Of a stretch of 47,872 nt of DNA, positions 16,965-25,895 are shown in pieces. Every line of letters begins with the position of its first letter. Within the stretch, counting starts at the first letter, position 1. The stretch is from Sphaerochaetaceae bacterium (GTDB lineage Bacteria; Spirochaetota; Spirochaetia; Sphaerochaetales; Sphaerochaetaceae), in contig JAQQAR010000037.1 of the NCBI GenBank assembly GCA_028532765.1, positions 1 through 47,872 of the forward strand. Reading direction: 5' to 3'. Both the position numbers and the translations under genes were made by a program. The notes beneath the pieces were generated by a model. The model was not told the origin of the DNA. It saw only the letters and a list, made by a program, of their open reading frames with translations, and ran no database searches.

Positions 16965-18274
16965 GTAAGCGGAAATTTTTCCTTATCCTCTACAGAGATA
17001 TCAATTCCATGTTGTACCTCGATCAAGGTGAGTTCCGTCTCGGCGGTGATGGTATGCTTGACCCCTCTCTTGATGGAGATCACATCAGAAGCTTTTACTG
17101 CTCTCCTCTCACCGTCCAGGACTACAATGCCTCTCCCACCAATGACAGTCCACACCTCATCACGTTGTCTGTGACTGTGGTAGTGCATCTGCCCTCCCGC
17201 CTGAAGGATTGCCTTGATGGTTAGACTCTCCTTCCCCACATCGAGGATGCGAAAGCTTCCCCAGGATTTCTCTGCGAACATGATCGGTTGCTTGAAGGAT
17301 TCTACATACTGCTTGATCTGGCTCGAACGCTCCTTATCAGAGACCAGCACACCTTCTGCACTGGCACAGATAATGACATCATGCAGACCCATTGCAAGAA
17401 TGGGGATGTCGAGCTCATTGATGATCTGCACATCAGTGCAAGATTCGTCCATCTCACCGATGCCGACAATAGGCTCGCTCATCGATTCGCTGAGCGTATT
17501 CCAGGTACCGAGGTCCTTCCAGATTCCTTCATACCGCATCACCTGGATTTCCGATTCATTCTCAACCACAGCATAGTCAAAGCTGATTTTCGTAAGGGTT
17601 TCGTACTTTGCGAACAGATCATGGTAATCAGTAAAATCAATGAACCTGTGGGCTGTTTCCAGCAGATAGCCCAAACGGAACGCGAAGACCCCTGCGTTCC
17701 AGAGAGCCCCAGAGGAGATATAGGTCTCTGCGGTTGCAGCATCTGGTTTTTCCTTGAAGGTAGAGACCCTGCTTACAGAATTGCCATCAGAGGGAATGAT
17801 GTACCCATACTTCTCACTTGGATAGGTAGGTTCAATACCCAAGAGAACCAAATTCGACTCACCCTTCTCTGCTTGCTTTCCCACTTGCTCGAGCATGGAG
17901 AAATACGCATCGTCCACGAACGGGTCCACAGGACAGACAACCACAGCCTCCTTCTCCCCTACATTCTGCACATCGTGCATATAGGCAGCAGCAAGCGCAA
18001 TGGCAGGAAAGGTATCACGACGGCAGGGTTCTACGGAAATACCAATATCCTTTCCAAGCTGGTTATGGATTGCTGAGACCTGTGTCTTGGAAGTTGCAAT
18101 GGTAATGGTGGCGTTTGGATCGACCTCCCTGATCTGGCGATGAACCCGCTGTACCATGGATTCATAGCTACCATCCTTTTTCTTGAAGAATTTGATGAAT
18201 TGCTTCGATCTCACCTCATTTTACAGTGGCCAAAGCCGTTTTCCCGATCCTCCAGACAGTAGTACGATATGCAT
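16961..18274 (-). pseudogene. manC: Mannose-1-phosphate guanylyltransferase with in-frame stop
   Basis: A ManC-type enzyme (GDP-mannose from mannose 1-phosphate and GTP) with a nucleotidyltransferase domain and a C-terminal cupin (QMHYHSHRQRDEVWTVIGG). Reading from ATG 18274, which has AAGGAG eight bases upstream, the first codons give the GTP-binding motif LLSGGSGKRLWPL. Codon 18, normally Ser, is TAA (18221-18223), and the frame then continues normally as NEVRSKQFIKFF. The rest of the gene (417 codons from GTG 18214) has no other damage. A product restarted at GTG 18214 would lack the GTP-binding loop and should be inactive. One base change would restore the gene, so recent mutation and sequence error are both possible. 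Confidence 0.85.
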
Positions 18275-18589
18275 CCAGGACTCTCCTTACCTTTTTCTCG
18301 AAGCACTCATTGGTACTTAAGGTGTATGATGTCTCCATGATAGGACAGCTTCCCCTTATTGGAAAGCAACAATTATCAATTTTCATGCTTTTCATATGAC
18401 AAGTAGAAGAGAGAAAAACAAACGGTATTTTTGCAGGATTTTATTCCATGCCGTGGTAGAAAACTCGTGTTGTCGATAAACCTCATGTACACTCAGAGGC
18501 AGTAATTCAGAAATTTCTACAACGGCTCATCATGAAACTGATTGATCGATGCACCACAGTGCATGATGCAATATACATGGAGTGTAGCT
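18275..18589. other. 315-base divergent intergenic region
   Basis: This stretch separates the divergent manC and the secreted repeat-protein gene. It holds an ATGCAC-N4-GTGCAT inverted repeat near 18549-18564, just before the plus-strand gene, and AT-rich DNA around 18370-18440. No promoter with good spacing, RNA gene or credible short ORF was found. Confidence 0.5.
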
Positions 18590-20359
18590 ATGAAACAATT
18601 GAGACAAGGCTTTCTTTTTTTTATTTTCATTATCCTGACAGCAAGTCTATCGGCCGGGGCTTTGGAGATGGTGGAATCTGCCATTGAATCCTCAAAAACC
18701 AGTTACTATGAATTAGCCTTTCCTGGACCTGTTTTTCAGGAAATATCTTCTGCAACCGTGTATGCAGGTTCAATTGAATTACTACTCCATGATGGGAGCG
18801 TTGCCTTAGAATCATCTGCCCTGTTCGTACCAGAGGGAAATTCCATTCAATCCTTTGGGGATGCCGAAGATTACCTAACCTCTCCTTCGTTCATAGAATC
18901 CCTACGCCCAAGTTACCTGCTGAGATCTGATGAGGATGCTGAGCTGTTCCAGTCATTCCTCTATCTCATTGATGGCAATTATTTCTCCGAAGGTTACTGC
19001 AATATCGGCAATATATGGTATTTTGTACGTGATGAGTTCTTTGGAGATGTTGATGTTTGGATTGTTGAAACCAACGAAACCGGGAATATCATTTCAGCCA
19101 CCCATGAGTATGATTTTCAAATGGAACTTCCGGAACTGAGAGGAAGCATGACACCCCTGCACGAAGTCGACCAGTATGAGAGGTGCCAGACAACCGAATC
19201 AATAATGCACTACATGGAGCAAACCCTCATAGAGGAACTCTCCTACACATTGGAAGTGCAATCTCTTGAGAACTCCATCCTCCAACAGGTATGGAATGGC
19301 TCCTGGACCAAGGCATGGATTACTACAGAGGAGATGGATTCTGATGGATATCAATACTCATCCACCCTGACCATCTACGCTTATAAAACAGAAGAAGAGG
19401 TTTACCTGTTTGGAAGCATTGAAGCAGCCCTTGGAGAACCAGTGGTAATTGGAGATATGAATCCTTCATTCACTCTCTCAGGTGATAAACAGGCCTCACT
19501 GTTTGAACAAGCCTTGGACATACTGCTCAATGACAATGCACCAGAGAAATATCATACAGGACAGGGAAATACTTGGCTCTTCATTCGTCAAGAGTGGTTT
19601 GAGGAGGGTATGGGATTTATTGTCAGGACTCATGAGCAGGGAAAAATACACTCTCTTGAGTACAGTTACAGTATCCCTCTGGGAGAAGAGATTGTTGAGG
19701 AAGAGCCACCTTTTGACCCAAGTAGTGTCGATTGGACTCTCACCAGGGTAGAGCCTGAGAAGGATTCCTTCCGGGTCATGGAAGGAGAAGGTATCCCAGT
19801 TACCCTGGAGTTTGATGCCTACGCAGCAAACCGGATGGGATCTTGGATGCTCACCCAGCTTGATGATGAGTTCTATGGAATGAGTTACGACTCAGCAGGG
19901 CTCTCTTCACCCTATTATGACTGGATTTCCACGGATGAACTTCCGGTAGGAGAGCATACCTTCTCCTATAGCCTGATGGAACCAGGAGACATTCCCTTAG
20001 ATACGATTACATTCACGGTCACGGTTGAACCTTTCGATGCTTCTGGAGTTGATTGGAACCTAAGACTGGTAGCTCCATCATCAACATCTCTTAATTCACC
20101 ACAAGGGGAATCAATTCCCCTTATCGTGACATTCAATGATGAAGCTACTGCACAATACAGAGTCAATTTGGCTCTTAGACACCAAGGAGAAATTGTGGGC
20201 GGAGAGAACAGCAGAAACCTTAGATCTCCCTTTGAGACAATGATACCTGGATCGATCCTGACTCCTGGATTCCATATTGTTGATATATTCCTGCTTCCCC
20301 CTGGGGGAGCTGATAAAGCTCCTCTTGCTTTGAAGAGCATTACCATACGCGTGTTCTGA
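18590..20359 (+). CDS. Secreted protein with two duplicated domain types
   Basis: A 589-residue exported protein of no recognised family. A signal peptide covers about residues 1-24. Two internal duplications are visible. The first pair is at about 114-180 and 298-365 (ELFQSFLYLIDGN...NIWYFVRDEFF against SLFEQALDILLND...NTWLFIRQEWF). The second pair starts at 374 and 481 (PFDPSSVDWTLTRVEPEK against PFDASGVDWNLRLVAPSS). The last two look like Ig-like beta domains. The product is very acidic. ATG 18590 follows GGAG; an in-frame TTG at 18542 would only add a non-signal leader. It converges on the UxaA-type gene with a 20-base gap. Confidence 0.7.
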   Translation: MKQLRQGFLFFIFIILTASLSAGALEMVESAIESSKTSYYELAFPGPVFQEISSATVYAGSIELLLHDGSVALESSALFVPEGNSIQSFGDAEDYLTSPSFIESLRPSYLLRSDEDAELFQSFLYLIDGNYFSEGYCNIGNIWYFVRDEFFGDVDVWIVETNETGNIISATHEYDFQMELPELRGSMTPLHEVDQYERCQTTESIMHYMEQTLIEELSYTLEVQSLENSILQQVWNGSWTKAWITTEEMDSDGYQYSSTLTIYAYKTEEEVYLFGSIEAALGEPVVIGDMNPSFTLSGDKQASLFEQALDILLNDNAPEKYHTGQGNTWLFIRQEWFEEGMGFIVRTHEQGKIHSLEYSYSIPLGEEIVEEEPPFDPSSVDWTLTRVEPEKDSFRVMEGEGIPVTLEFDAYAANRMGSWMLTQLDDEFYGMSYDSAGLSSPYYDWISTDELPVGEHTFSYSLMEPGDIPLDTITFTVTVEPFDASGVDWNLRLVAPSSTSLNSPQGESIPLIVTFNDEATAQYRVNLALRHQGEIVGGENSRNLRSPFETMIPGSILTPGFHIVDIFLLPPGGADKAPLALKSITIRVF

Positions 20360-20379
20360 TGAGAGAAAGAGGAATTGTA

Positions 20380-21540
20380 TCACACGAACCTGCAGATATG
20401 ATCTATACAGATATCGCTGAATCCATAGACTTCAGCTTTGGTCATTCTGCCGTTTACGCTCTTTACAATTGCATTGAATATCTGCTCAGCGCCATCAGAG
20501 ATGGAGTATTCACCCTCGGTAATGCCACTCACATCGACATCCATATTGTCTTCCATGTGGTGGAAGGTCTCACGGTTTCCGGTAATCTTCAGGACAGGAG
20601 CCAATGCTATACCAGTGGGAGTTCCTCGCCCGGTAGTGAAGGCTACCAGCTGGCAACCACCTGCAACCATCATGGTTACCGATGCTACATCATAACCCGG
20701 GGTATCCATGATCAGGGAGCCGCTCTTGGTTGGCCGTACCCCTTCCTGGAGCACTTCCACGATAGGACGGGTTCCGCCCTTCTTGATGCACCCAAGGCTT
20801 TTCTCTTCCAAGGTGGAGAGACCACCTTCCTTATTGCCAGGGGTAGGTTGTCCAGCCCGGCAATCCTGACCGGCAGCAGAGAGGTGCTCCTCATAGTCTC
20901 GACAGATCTGAATGATTTGGTTATGCACTTCCTTATTGATAGCCCGATTTGCAAGTATATGCTCTGCACCTATGAACTCAATGGTTTCCGAGAGCATCGT
21001 TGAAGCTCCCAGGTCAATCAATTTGTCACAGACTTCACCGAGTGCGGGATTGGCGGAAATACCACTGGTGGCATCACTTCCACCACACTCAAGACCAAGA
21101 AGCAAGTCACTCATGGGACAGGGAACACGAGATTGTGCGCTTGCTTCGCTGACAAGAGTCCTTGCCGCAGGGACCGCTTTTGCAATGGTCTTTGCTGTAC
21201 CACCTTCCTCCTGGATGCCAAAGGATACAATGGGTTTACTTGTCTCTGTCTCCAATTTCGCACAAAGCTCTTCATGTCCGACTGTCTCACAACCAAGCCC
21301 AATGATAACCACAGCATACACGTTTGGGTGGAGTGCAAATCCACTTAGGACTCGTTGGGTCAGCTCAGTATTGGCTTCTACATCAGCACAGCCGGTATTG
21401 ATGATCACATTGATGCTTCCCTGTACTTGGCTTGCCACAATACGGGCAGTCTCACTGCTGCATCCACAGGTAGAAAGGATCAGGACATGGTTGCGTACCC
21501 CTGCTCTGCCTTCTGCTCGCTTATATCCTAAAAATTCCAT
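20380..21540 (-). CDS. UxaA-family dehydratase/lyase, large subunit
   Basis: A 386-residue protein matching the C-terminal part of altronate/galactarate dehydratases (UxaA family, also SuyB of sulfolactate lyase). Landmarks are the opening GYKRAEGRAGVRNHVLIL, the Cys-bearing STCGCSS and IGLGCETVGHEEL, GLECGGSDATSGISANP, and MDTPGYDVASVTMMVAGGCQ. The cysteines fit an iron-dependent dehydratase. ATG 21540 follows AAAGGTAAAGAG; an in-frame GTG at 21558 would overlap the small-subunit stop by 4 bp. Substrate is probably a sugar acid, given the acetylesterase upstream, but altronate is not proven. Confidence 0.85.
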   Translation of the reverse strand: MEFLGYKRAEGRAGVRNHVLILSTCGCSSETARIVASQVQGSINVIINTGCADVEANTELTQRVLSGFALHPNVYAVVIIGLGCETVGHEELCAKLETETSKPIVSFGIQEEGGTAKTIAKAVPAARTLVSEASAQSRVPCPMSDLLLGLECGGSDATSGISANPALGEVCDKLIDLGASTMLSETIEFIGAEHILANRAINKEVHNQIIQICRDYEEHLSAAGQDCRAGQPTPGNKEGGLSTLEEKSLGCIKKGGTRPIVEVLQEGVRPTKSGSLIMDTPGYDVASVTMMVAGGCQLVAFTTGRGTPTGIALAPVLKITGNRETFHHMEDNMDVDVSGITEGEYSISDGAEQIFNAIVKSVNGRMTKAEVYGFSDICIDHICRFV

Positions 21541-21554
21541 CTCTTTACCTTTTC

Positions 21555-21857
21555 TCACAGTAGCTCAGTCTCATAATCCCTGCTGGCACCCCGAATATTG
21601 GCATCTGACACCCAAGCACCTTGCCTGATGTCTTCCGTAGCCAAACCAATGACTTCCCCGTATTTATAGACTGGGTGTCCCTTGGAGATAGCATACAGGG
21701 CAATCTTATGATAGGGGGGAATATCCTGGACGCAGGTAACGATTTGCTCACAAATTCCCAGACAAGAGACACGCTGCCCTGCTCTGGCGCCTCGCATACA
21801 GGTTGCTACGTTATCCTTTCGGTCGAGTACAATTGCTTTGGATTCCAAACGACTCAC
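21555..21857 (-). CDS. UxaA-family SAF-domain small subunit
   Basis: A 100-residue SAF-domain protein, the partner of the large subunit immediately downstream (altronate dehydratase N-terminal part or SuyA-like). The segment DIPPYHKIALYAISKGHPVYKYGEVIGLAT is characteristic of the family. In most bacteria it is fused to or encoded beside the large chain. It is separated from the acetylesterase gene by 71 bases on the same strand and probably belongs to the same long transcript. Confidence 0.85.
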   Translation of the reverse strand: MSRLESKAIVLDRKDNVATCMRGARAGQRVSCLGICEQIVTCVQDIPPYHKIALYAISKGHPVYKYGEVIGLATEDIRQGAWVSDANIRGASRDYETELL

Positions 21858-21928
21858 TCCTCTGCTTCAATATTCGCTCTATCGTAGAAGAAAATGGGCA
21901 ATGAGAAAAGTATAGAGGGTTAATTTTC

Positions 21929-22603
21929 CTATCTCAAACCAAGAAAGGGGAATTCGGGGTATTTTTCTTTCAACAGTGAGATGATCAAGGAGCAGACCAC
22001 CCTTGCCCCTTTTTCATTCAGATGGGTATCGTCAGCGACACCCTCCGGATAGTTTGGATGCTCGCCTGCCTTGAGGTGGAGAAACAACTCCTTGGAATCT
22101 TCGTCTCCCATCTGCTCAAGCAGAGAGAATGTTGTCTTATGCATATCAATACAGGCATAGCCCCTTGCCTGGCAGAGGGAAATCATCGCGTGTGGGTACT
22201 CACCATGGGTGTACTCAAGGCTACCATCTGGAAGAAATCTTCTTCGAGCAATAGGGGTAAGGAAGACGGGAGTTGAATGCTTTGAGAGTACCGACTCAGC
22301 CATGCAGGCAAGATTACCCTGAAAGGTGGACCAAGGCTCGGTGAATCGTTCCTTGTCCTTCTTGCTGTCATTATGACCAAACTGGATGAATACAAAATCA
22401 CCCGATTCCAACGCTCCAAGGCATCGTTCAAAGACTCCTTCCTCAAGGAAGGACTTGGTACTCCGTCCATTCAGGGCAAGATTGGTCACACCCCAGAAAG
22501 AATCGATATAGCTCTCAATGTACATTCCCCACCCAGTTTCAGGACGTTTGTCATCCTCCTTGGGGGCACAGGTGGAATCTCCCAGGAGAAATAGTGTATT
22601 CAT
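21929..22603 (-). CDS. SGNH hydrolase, rhamnogalacturonan acetylesterase-like
   Basis: A 224-residue SGNH esterase resembling rhamnogalacturonan acetylesterases, which remove acetyl groups from pectin side chains. Catalytic Ser10 is in LLGDSTCAPK, the block III motif is FGHND (75-79), and the Asp-His pair is Asp191/His194 in DDTHLNEKG. No signal peptide is visible, so it likely acts on imported oligosaccharides. The ATG overlaps the stop of the 59-residue membrane protein by 4 bp, so it is translationally tied to the two-component genes upstream. The dehydratase pair follows. Confidence 0.85.
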   Translation of the reverse strand: MNTLFLLGDSTCAPKEDDKRPETGWGMYIESYIDSFWGVTNLALNGRSTKSFLEEGVFERCLGALESGDFVFIQFGHNDSKKDKERFTEPWSTFQGNLACMAESVLSKHSTPVFLTPIARRRFLPDGSLEYTHGEYPHAMISLCQARGYACIDMHKTTFSLLEQMGDEDSKELFLHLKAGEHPNYPEGVADDTHLNEKGARVVCSLIISLLKEKYPEFPFLGLR

Positions 22604-22779
22604 CTTCGCTTTTCCTCTTCCTCTTTCCCCCATCCATAGAGCATATCTTCACTGGATACCTTTTCCTGGATAGGTTTCTTTTCATCTGGTGTATGATGCT
22701 TGAGAAGCCCGAGAATCCCCACAATCGCTAAGACCGCTGCCACCAGATAGACAGCAACCAAGATAATGATATCGCGCAT
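22600..22779 (-). CDS. 59-residue single-pass membrane protein
   Basis: A small protein with one N-terminal membrane span (DIIILVAVYLVAAVLAIVGILGLL) and a charged cytoplasmic tail ending in a Glu/Lys-rich stretch. The start is ATG 22779, four bases after a strong GGGGAGG site and one base after the response-regulator stop. A longer reading to 22836 is antisense-free but lies inside the regulator gene and is unlikely. No family is recognised. Its position between the regulator and the esterase, with overlaps on both sides, points to a role with the signalling or ABC system. Confidence 0.75.
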   Translation of the reverse strand: MRDIIILVAVYLVAAVLAIVGILGLLKHHTPDEKKPIQEKVSSEDMLYGWGKEEEEKRR

Positions 22780-22780
22780 C

Positions 22781-23392
22781 TTACCTCCCCTCGCTCTTTC
22801 GTTGCCAATAATAGATGGCAAGTTGGGTACGGTCACGCAATCCCAACTTCTCCAACATCACTGATATACAGTTTCGAACTGTCCCCTCACTTAAACAGAG
22901 CCTATCGGCAATTTCCTTGTTGCTAAGCCCTTGGGCAACTTGCAAGAGCACCTCGTTCTCCCGATTACTGAGAGAGGAGAACATTTGTTGCTCTGAGAAC
23001 TGCTTAAGAGCCTGCTCGCTGATCACAGGCAGCCCCTGATATACTGCCTTGATCGTCATGATCTGCTTCTCAGTATCATCACTTTTTAGGAGAAACCCAC
23101 TGGCACCGGCTTCCAGACAGCGGTGAAGCGTCCGATAATCTGCAAAGGTGGTAAGCATCAATATCTTGACCTTTGGGTACTTGCTTCGGATCCTCTGTGC
23201 TGCCTCGATACCATCCATTACCGGCATCTGGATATCAAGTAAGATTACATCTACCTGGGTATGCTCAAGGAAGGAGAGTGCTTCTGCCCCATGGGAAAGG
23301 GATCCAACAATCTGCAGCTGTGCATCACCAGAGAGCAAAATCTCCAAGCTCTCCAGTACCAATGCATCATCATCGACCAACAGAATTCTCAT
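22781..23392 (-). CDS. NarL/LuxR-family response regulator
   Basis: A 203-residue response regulator. The receiver domain has the acidic pair in LLVDDDA and phospho-acceptor Asp53 in ILLDIQMP, with Thr and Lys in MLTTF and LLKSD. The LuxR-type helix-turn-helix spans about residues 138-198 (LSNRENEVLLQVAQGLSNKEIA). The ATG overlaps the kinase stop by 4 bp. It most likely controls its own gene cluster, for which a palindrome at 26881-26894 is a candidate site. Confidence 0.93.
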   Translation of the reverse strand: MRILLVDDDALVLESLEILLSGDAQLQIVGSLSHGAEALSFLEHTQVDVILLDIQMPVMDGIEAAQRIRSKYPKVKILMLTTFADYRTLHRCLEAGASGFLLKSDDTEKQIMTIKAVYQGLPVISEQALKQFSEQQMFSSLSNRENEVLLQVAQGLSNKEIADRLCLSEGTVRNCISVMLEKLGLRDRTQLAIYYWQRKSEGR

Positions 23393-24483
23393 AACCCCAT
23401 CTCTCCCCTGACCGGAATGGATATCCGCAATTTGAACTGTTCTCCTTTTTGAATCGACATACTTCCTCCAAGGCGTTCCACTCTCCGCCTCAAATAGCGT
23501 AGGCCATTTCCTGTACTTGAGTTTTTCTGTCCCATAATCCCATCATTCTCCATGGCCAGTTGCACCAAGGTAGCATTGACTTCGAGGGAAGCAGAAACCT
23601 TTGTAGGATTTGCATGCTTTGCTACATTGGTAAGCGCTTCCTTGATTGCAGAATGCAGTATCTGTTGCAAAGCGGGAGGAACGAGCGCAACATCCCCACG
23701 AATCGTATACTGGACTGGGTAGACAAACTCCTCAAAGAGCCTGGCAATGGACCGCTCTACTTGCTTTTCATCCGGTTCCAGTTGCCTGACCGCAAGCTTG
23801 AGTTGCGCCAATGCAGAGGAGAGTCGCTGTTCAATCTTCTCTTGGCTCACTTTAGCCTTCTCAACATCACCCCGCTCAAGGAGCATATCGAGGGCTTTAA
23901 CACTCAGGTGGGCTGCAGTCAACTCATGCCCCAAGCTGTCATGCAGGATCTGGGCAATTTGCTCCCGCTCCTGAAGGCGGGAGAGATACTGGGCATCGGC
24001 ATAATCCAAGAGTAGGTGCTCAGTCTCTGCTTCCAGATGGTGGGTTCTTATCCGATACTCGTCAGCTTCTCTTATCAGTTGCATCCGCTCCAGCTCCCAT
24101 ACTCCCACGAGGGCTCCAAGGAGCAGTGAGAAGAGCGGTACAAGCAGCTCAAGCCCCTGAAGGACTACTACCAGATATACAGCAAAGGGAATACAGAAAA
24201 GCAAATTCCTATGTGATGCAAAATAGAAAAGATAGAGCGAGAGCAAGAGGGTTGCCTCAGGCAAGGAGAGAGAAAGCATCGACAACAAGGAGGCATCAAT
24301 GAGCATCCACGCAGGAGAAAACGAAAATCGCCAGCGAAGCATCAACGAGAAGACTACCAAGAGGAAGACCAGAAGCAATGGGGGATCCATCGTACGATAA
24401 CGCAGGAAGAACACAAGAGAAAACAACACACCCAGGACAATCCGAAAGAGGTGCTTGCTCTCTATGCTTATACTTCTATCCAC
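23389..24483 (-). CDS. NarL-type sensor histidine kinase
   Basis: A 364-residue membrane sensor kinase. The first 130 residues form four to five hydrophobic segments with hardly any external loop, a layout common in intramembrane-sensing or lipid-sensing kinases (DesK- and LiaS-like). A coiled coil precedes the HisKA_3 domain with phospho-acceptor His181 in AQILHDSLGHELTAAH. The ATPase part has EALTNVAKHA (N box) and GNGLRYLRRRVERLGG (G box). The start is GTG six bases after the permease stop. With the ABC genes upstream it resembles stress-sensing ABC/two-component modules. Confidence 0.92.
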   Translation of the reverse strand: MDRSISIESKHLFRIVLGVLFSLVFFLRYRTMDPPLLLVFLLVVFSLMLRWRFSFSPAWMLIDASLLSMLSLSLPEATLLLSLYLFYFASHRNLLFCIPFAVYLVVVLQGLELLVPLFSLLLGALVGVWELERMQLIREADEYRIRTHHLEAETEHLLLDYADAQYLSRLQEREQIAQILHDSLGHELTAAHLSVKALDMLLERGDVEKAKVSQEKIEQRLSSALAQLKLAVRQLEPDEKQVERSIARLFEEFVYPVQYTIRGDVALVPPALQQILHSAIKEALTNVAKHANPTKVSASLEVNATLVQLAMENDGIMGQKNSSTGNGLRYLRRRVERLGGSMSIQKGEQFKLRISIPVRGEMGL

Positions 24484-24489
24484 CAGACC

Positions 24490-25167
24490 CTACAGCCTCC
24501 TTCTACTTCCTACCAAGAGAAATATCCCTGCAAATATCAAGAGTATCACAACAGCGAGCAGCAGAGAAGCACCCGCTTGCTCATAGAGGGCCTCTAGACC
24601 ATGGGCAAGCCAATAGGTAGGCAGTACCCGGACCATCCGTTGCATGGAGGGAGGAAGGAAGCGAAGAGGAAACGTAAGTCCACTGACAAGGCAGAGAATG
24701 GAACCTACACCACTGAAGAGGGCGAAGCTGGTGGTATAAGAGTGGAACATGGTATTCCACGCCAAAGAAAAGGAAAGGGTCATGACGCTGTAGGAACAAT
24801 AGAGAATAAAGAGCAACAGGTAGTTGGTTGTACCGCTCCCGTGCACAATGAAGGATGCAACAAGCAGGACCAAGCTCTGGAGGATCAGCAACAGAGAACC
24901 GGCTGCTAGATGACTGGTAAGATAGTGCGCATGACTGATGGGAGAAGAAGCAATTCTCACCAGCACTCCCCGCATCCTGTCTTCAGCAACGGTACGTACC
25001 AAGAGGAACGCTGAGTAGAAGTTGAGCAACCCAAAAAGACTGAAAGCCATCGGCAAGGAACCTGGCATACTGGGAACCAGAAGGAGGACCAGAGGGAAGA
25101 GCAACAGCAAAGGGAGTGTTAATTTCTGACGAAGGTTCTCCCTTAGGGCGAAGGTGAAAATACTCAT
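24490..25167 (-). CDS. ABC-2 type transporter permease (second)
   Basis: A 225-residue membrane protein with about six spans, of the ABC-2 permease type. A conserved feature is the RTVAEDRMRGVLVRIASSPIS segment after the second span, the usual ABC-2 cytoplasmic element. Its ATG overlaps the stop of the first permease by 4 bp. It most likely pairs with that permease and the ATPase to form an exporter for a drug, lipid or peptide. The cargo is unknown. Confidence 0.88.
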   Translation of the reverse strand: MSIFTFALRENLRQKLTLPLLLLFPLVLLLVPSMPGSLPMAFSLFGLLNFYSAFLLVRTVAEDRMRGVLVRIASSPISHAHYLTSHLAAGSLLLILQSLVLLVASFIVHGSGTTNYLLLFILYCSYSVMTLSFSLAWNTMFHSYTTSFALFSGVGSILCLVSGLTFPLRFLPPSMQRMVRVLPTYWLAHGLEALYEQAGASLLLAVVILLIFAGIFLLVGSRRRL

Positions 25168-25895
25168 CTGCTTATCCTCCTTACCAAAGGTCTGAGGCAG
25201 AAAAACAATAAAACAATCAGGATAACCAATACAGCGAAGCAGATAAGAAAGAGCCTATGCTGCCCCTCCATAACTGCTAAACTTGCAGTATTTGCTAGGC
25301 CCATCGGGGTTCCGTATAACCGGAGGATACGGAAGAACTCCGTCTGCGGAAGTGGGAAATAGAGCCCAACAGTCATGGGTACAATCGAGCCATAGATGGT
25401 GGTAACCATATTCGCAGTCTTGACCCCACCGGTAAGCAACAAAAGTACCGTTCCAAGAAGTTGGTTGAATACCACAGAGACCAATAAAACCAGTAAAACC
25501 AAGGGAAGAGAGGGAAATGAAGCCCCAAGGATGATGCTGGAAAATACAAGCAGGATGGAAGTCTGCAGGAAACTCAGTACTGTGGAGCTGACAAGGATGG
25601 AGAGTATGATGGACCGTATCTCGACTGGGGAAGAGAAGATCCTGTCATGCATCGGAGAGTAGAGATCCTCAGCCAGTGTTTCAAAACTAATAGCCGATCC
25701 GTAGATCTGGAAGGTCAAGGCAAACCCAATTGCCAATGCCGTTATACGCGACTGTCCTCCCATTCCCATCCCGGTCTCGATGCTGATGTTCTTATAGAGG
25801 TAGTCGAAAAAGAAAATCAGAATCAGGGGGAAGAGAATCAGGACGGCATGGCCTACTAGATCCCTGCTGCTGCGTTTCAATTGGAAGGCAATCAT
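25164..25895 (-). CDS. ABC-2 type transporter permease (first)
   Basis: A 243-residue six-span ABC-2 permease. FETLAEDLYSPMHDRIFSSPV is the counterpart of the conserved cytoplasmic segment in the second permease, so the two are diverged partners. Its ATG overlaps the ATPase stop by 4 bp and its stop overlaps the next permease, so the three are translated together. Confidence 0.88.
   Translation of the reverse strand: MIAFQLKRSSRDLVGHAVLILFPLILIFFFDYLYKNISIETGMGMGGQSRITALAIGFALTFQIYGSAISFETLAEDLYSPMHDRIFSSPVEIRSIILSILVSSTVLSFLQTSILLVFSSIILGASFPSLPLVLLVLLVSVVFNQLLGTVLLLLTGGVKTANMVTTIYGSIVPMTVGLYFPLPQTEFFRILRLYGTPMGLANTASLAVMEGQHRLFLICFAVLVILIVLLFFCLRPLVRRISR

Noticed and set aside
17288-18076. 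A 262-codon plus-strand frame
   Set aside because: It is antisense to manC, whose protein motifs are clear; the translated plus-strand sequence has no recognisable domain.
20359-21628. Two long plus-strand frames (214 and 238 codons) across the UxaA-type gene
   Set aside because: They are antisense to a well-conserved gene, have low-complexity or odd composition, and no ribosome sites.
23560-24015. A 151-codon plus-strand frame
   Set aside because: Antisense of the histidine kinase ATPase and H-box regions.
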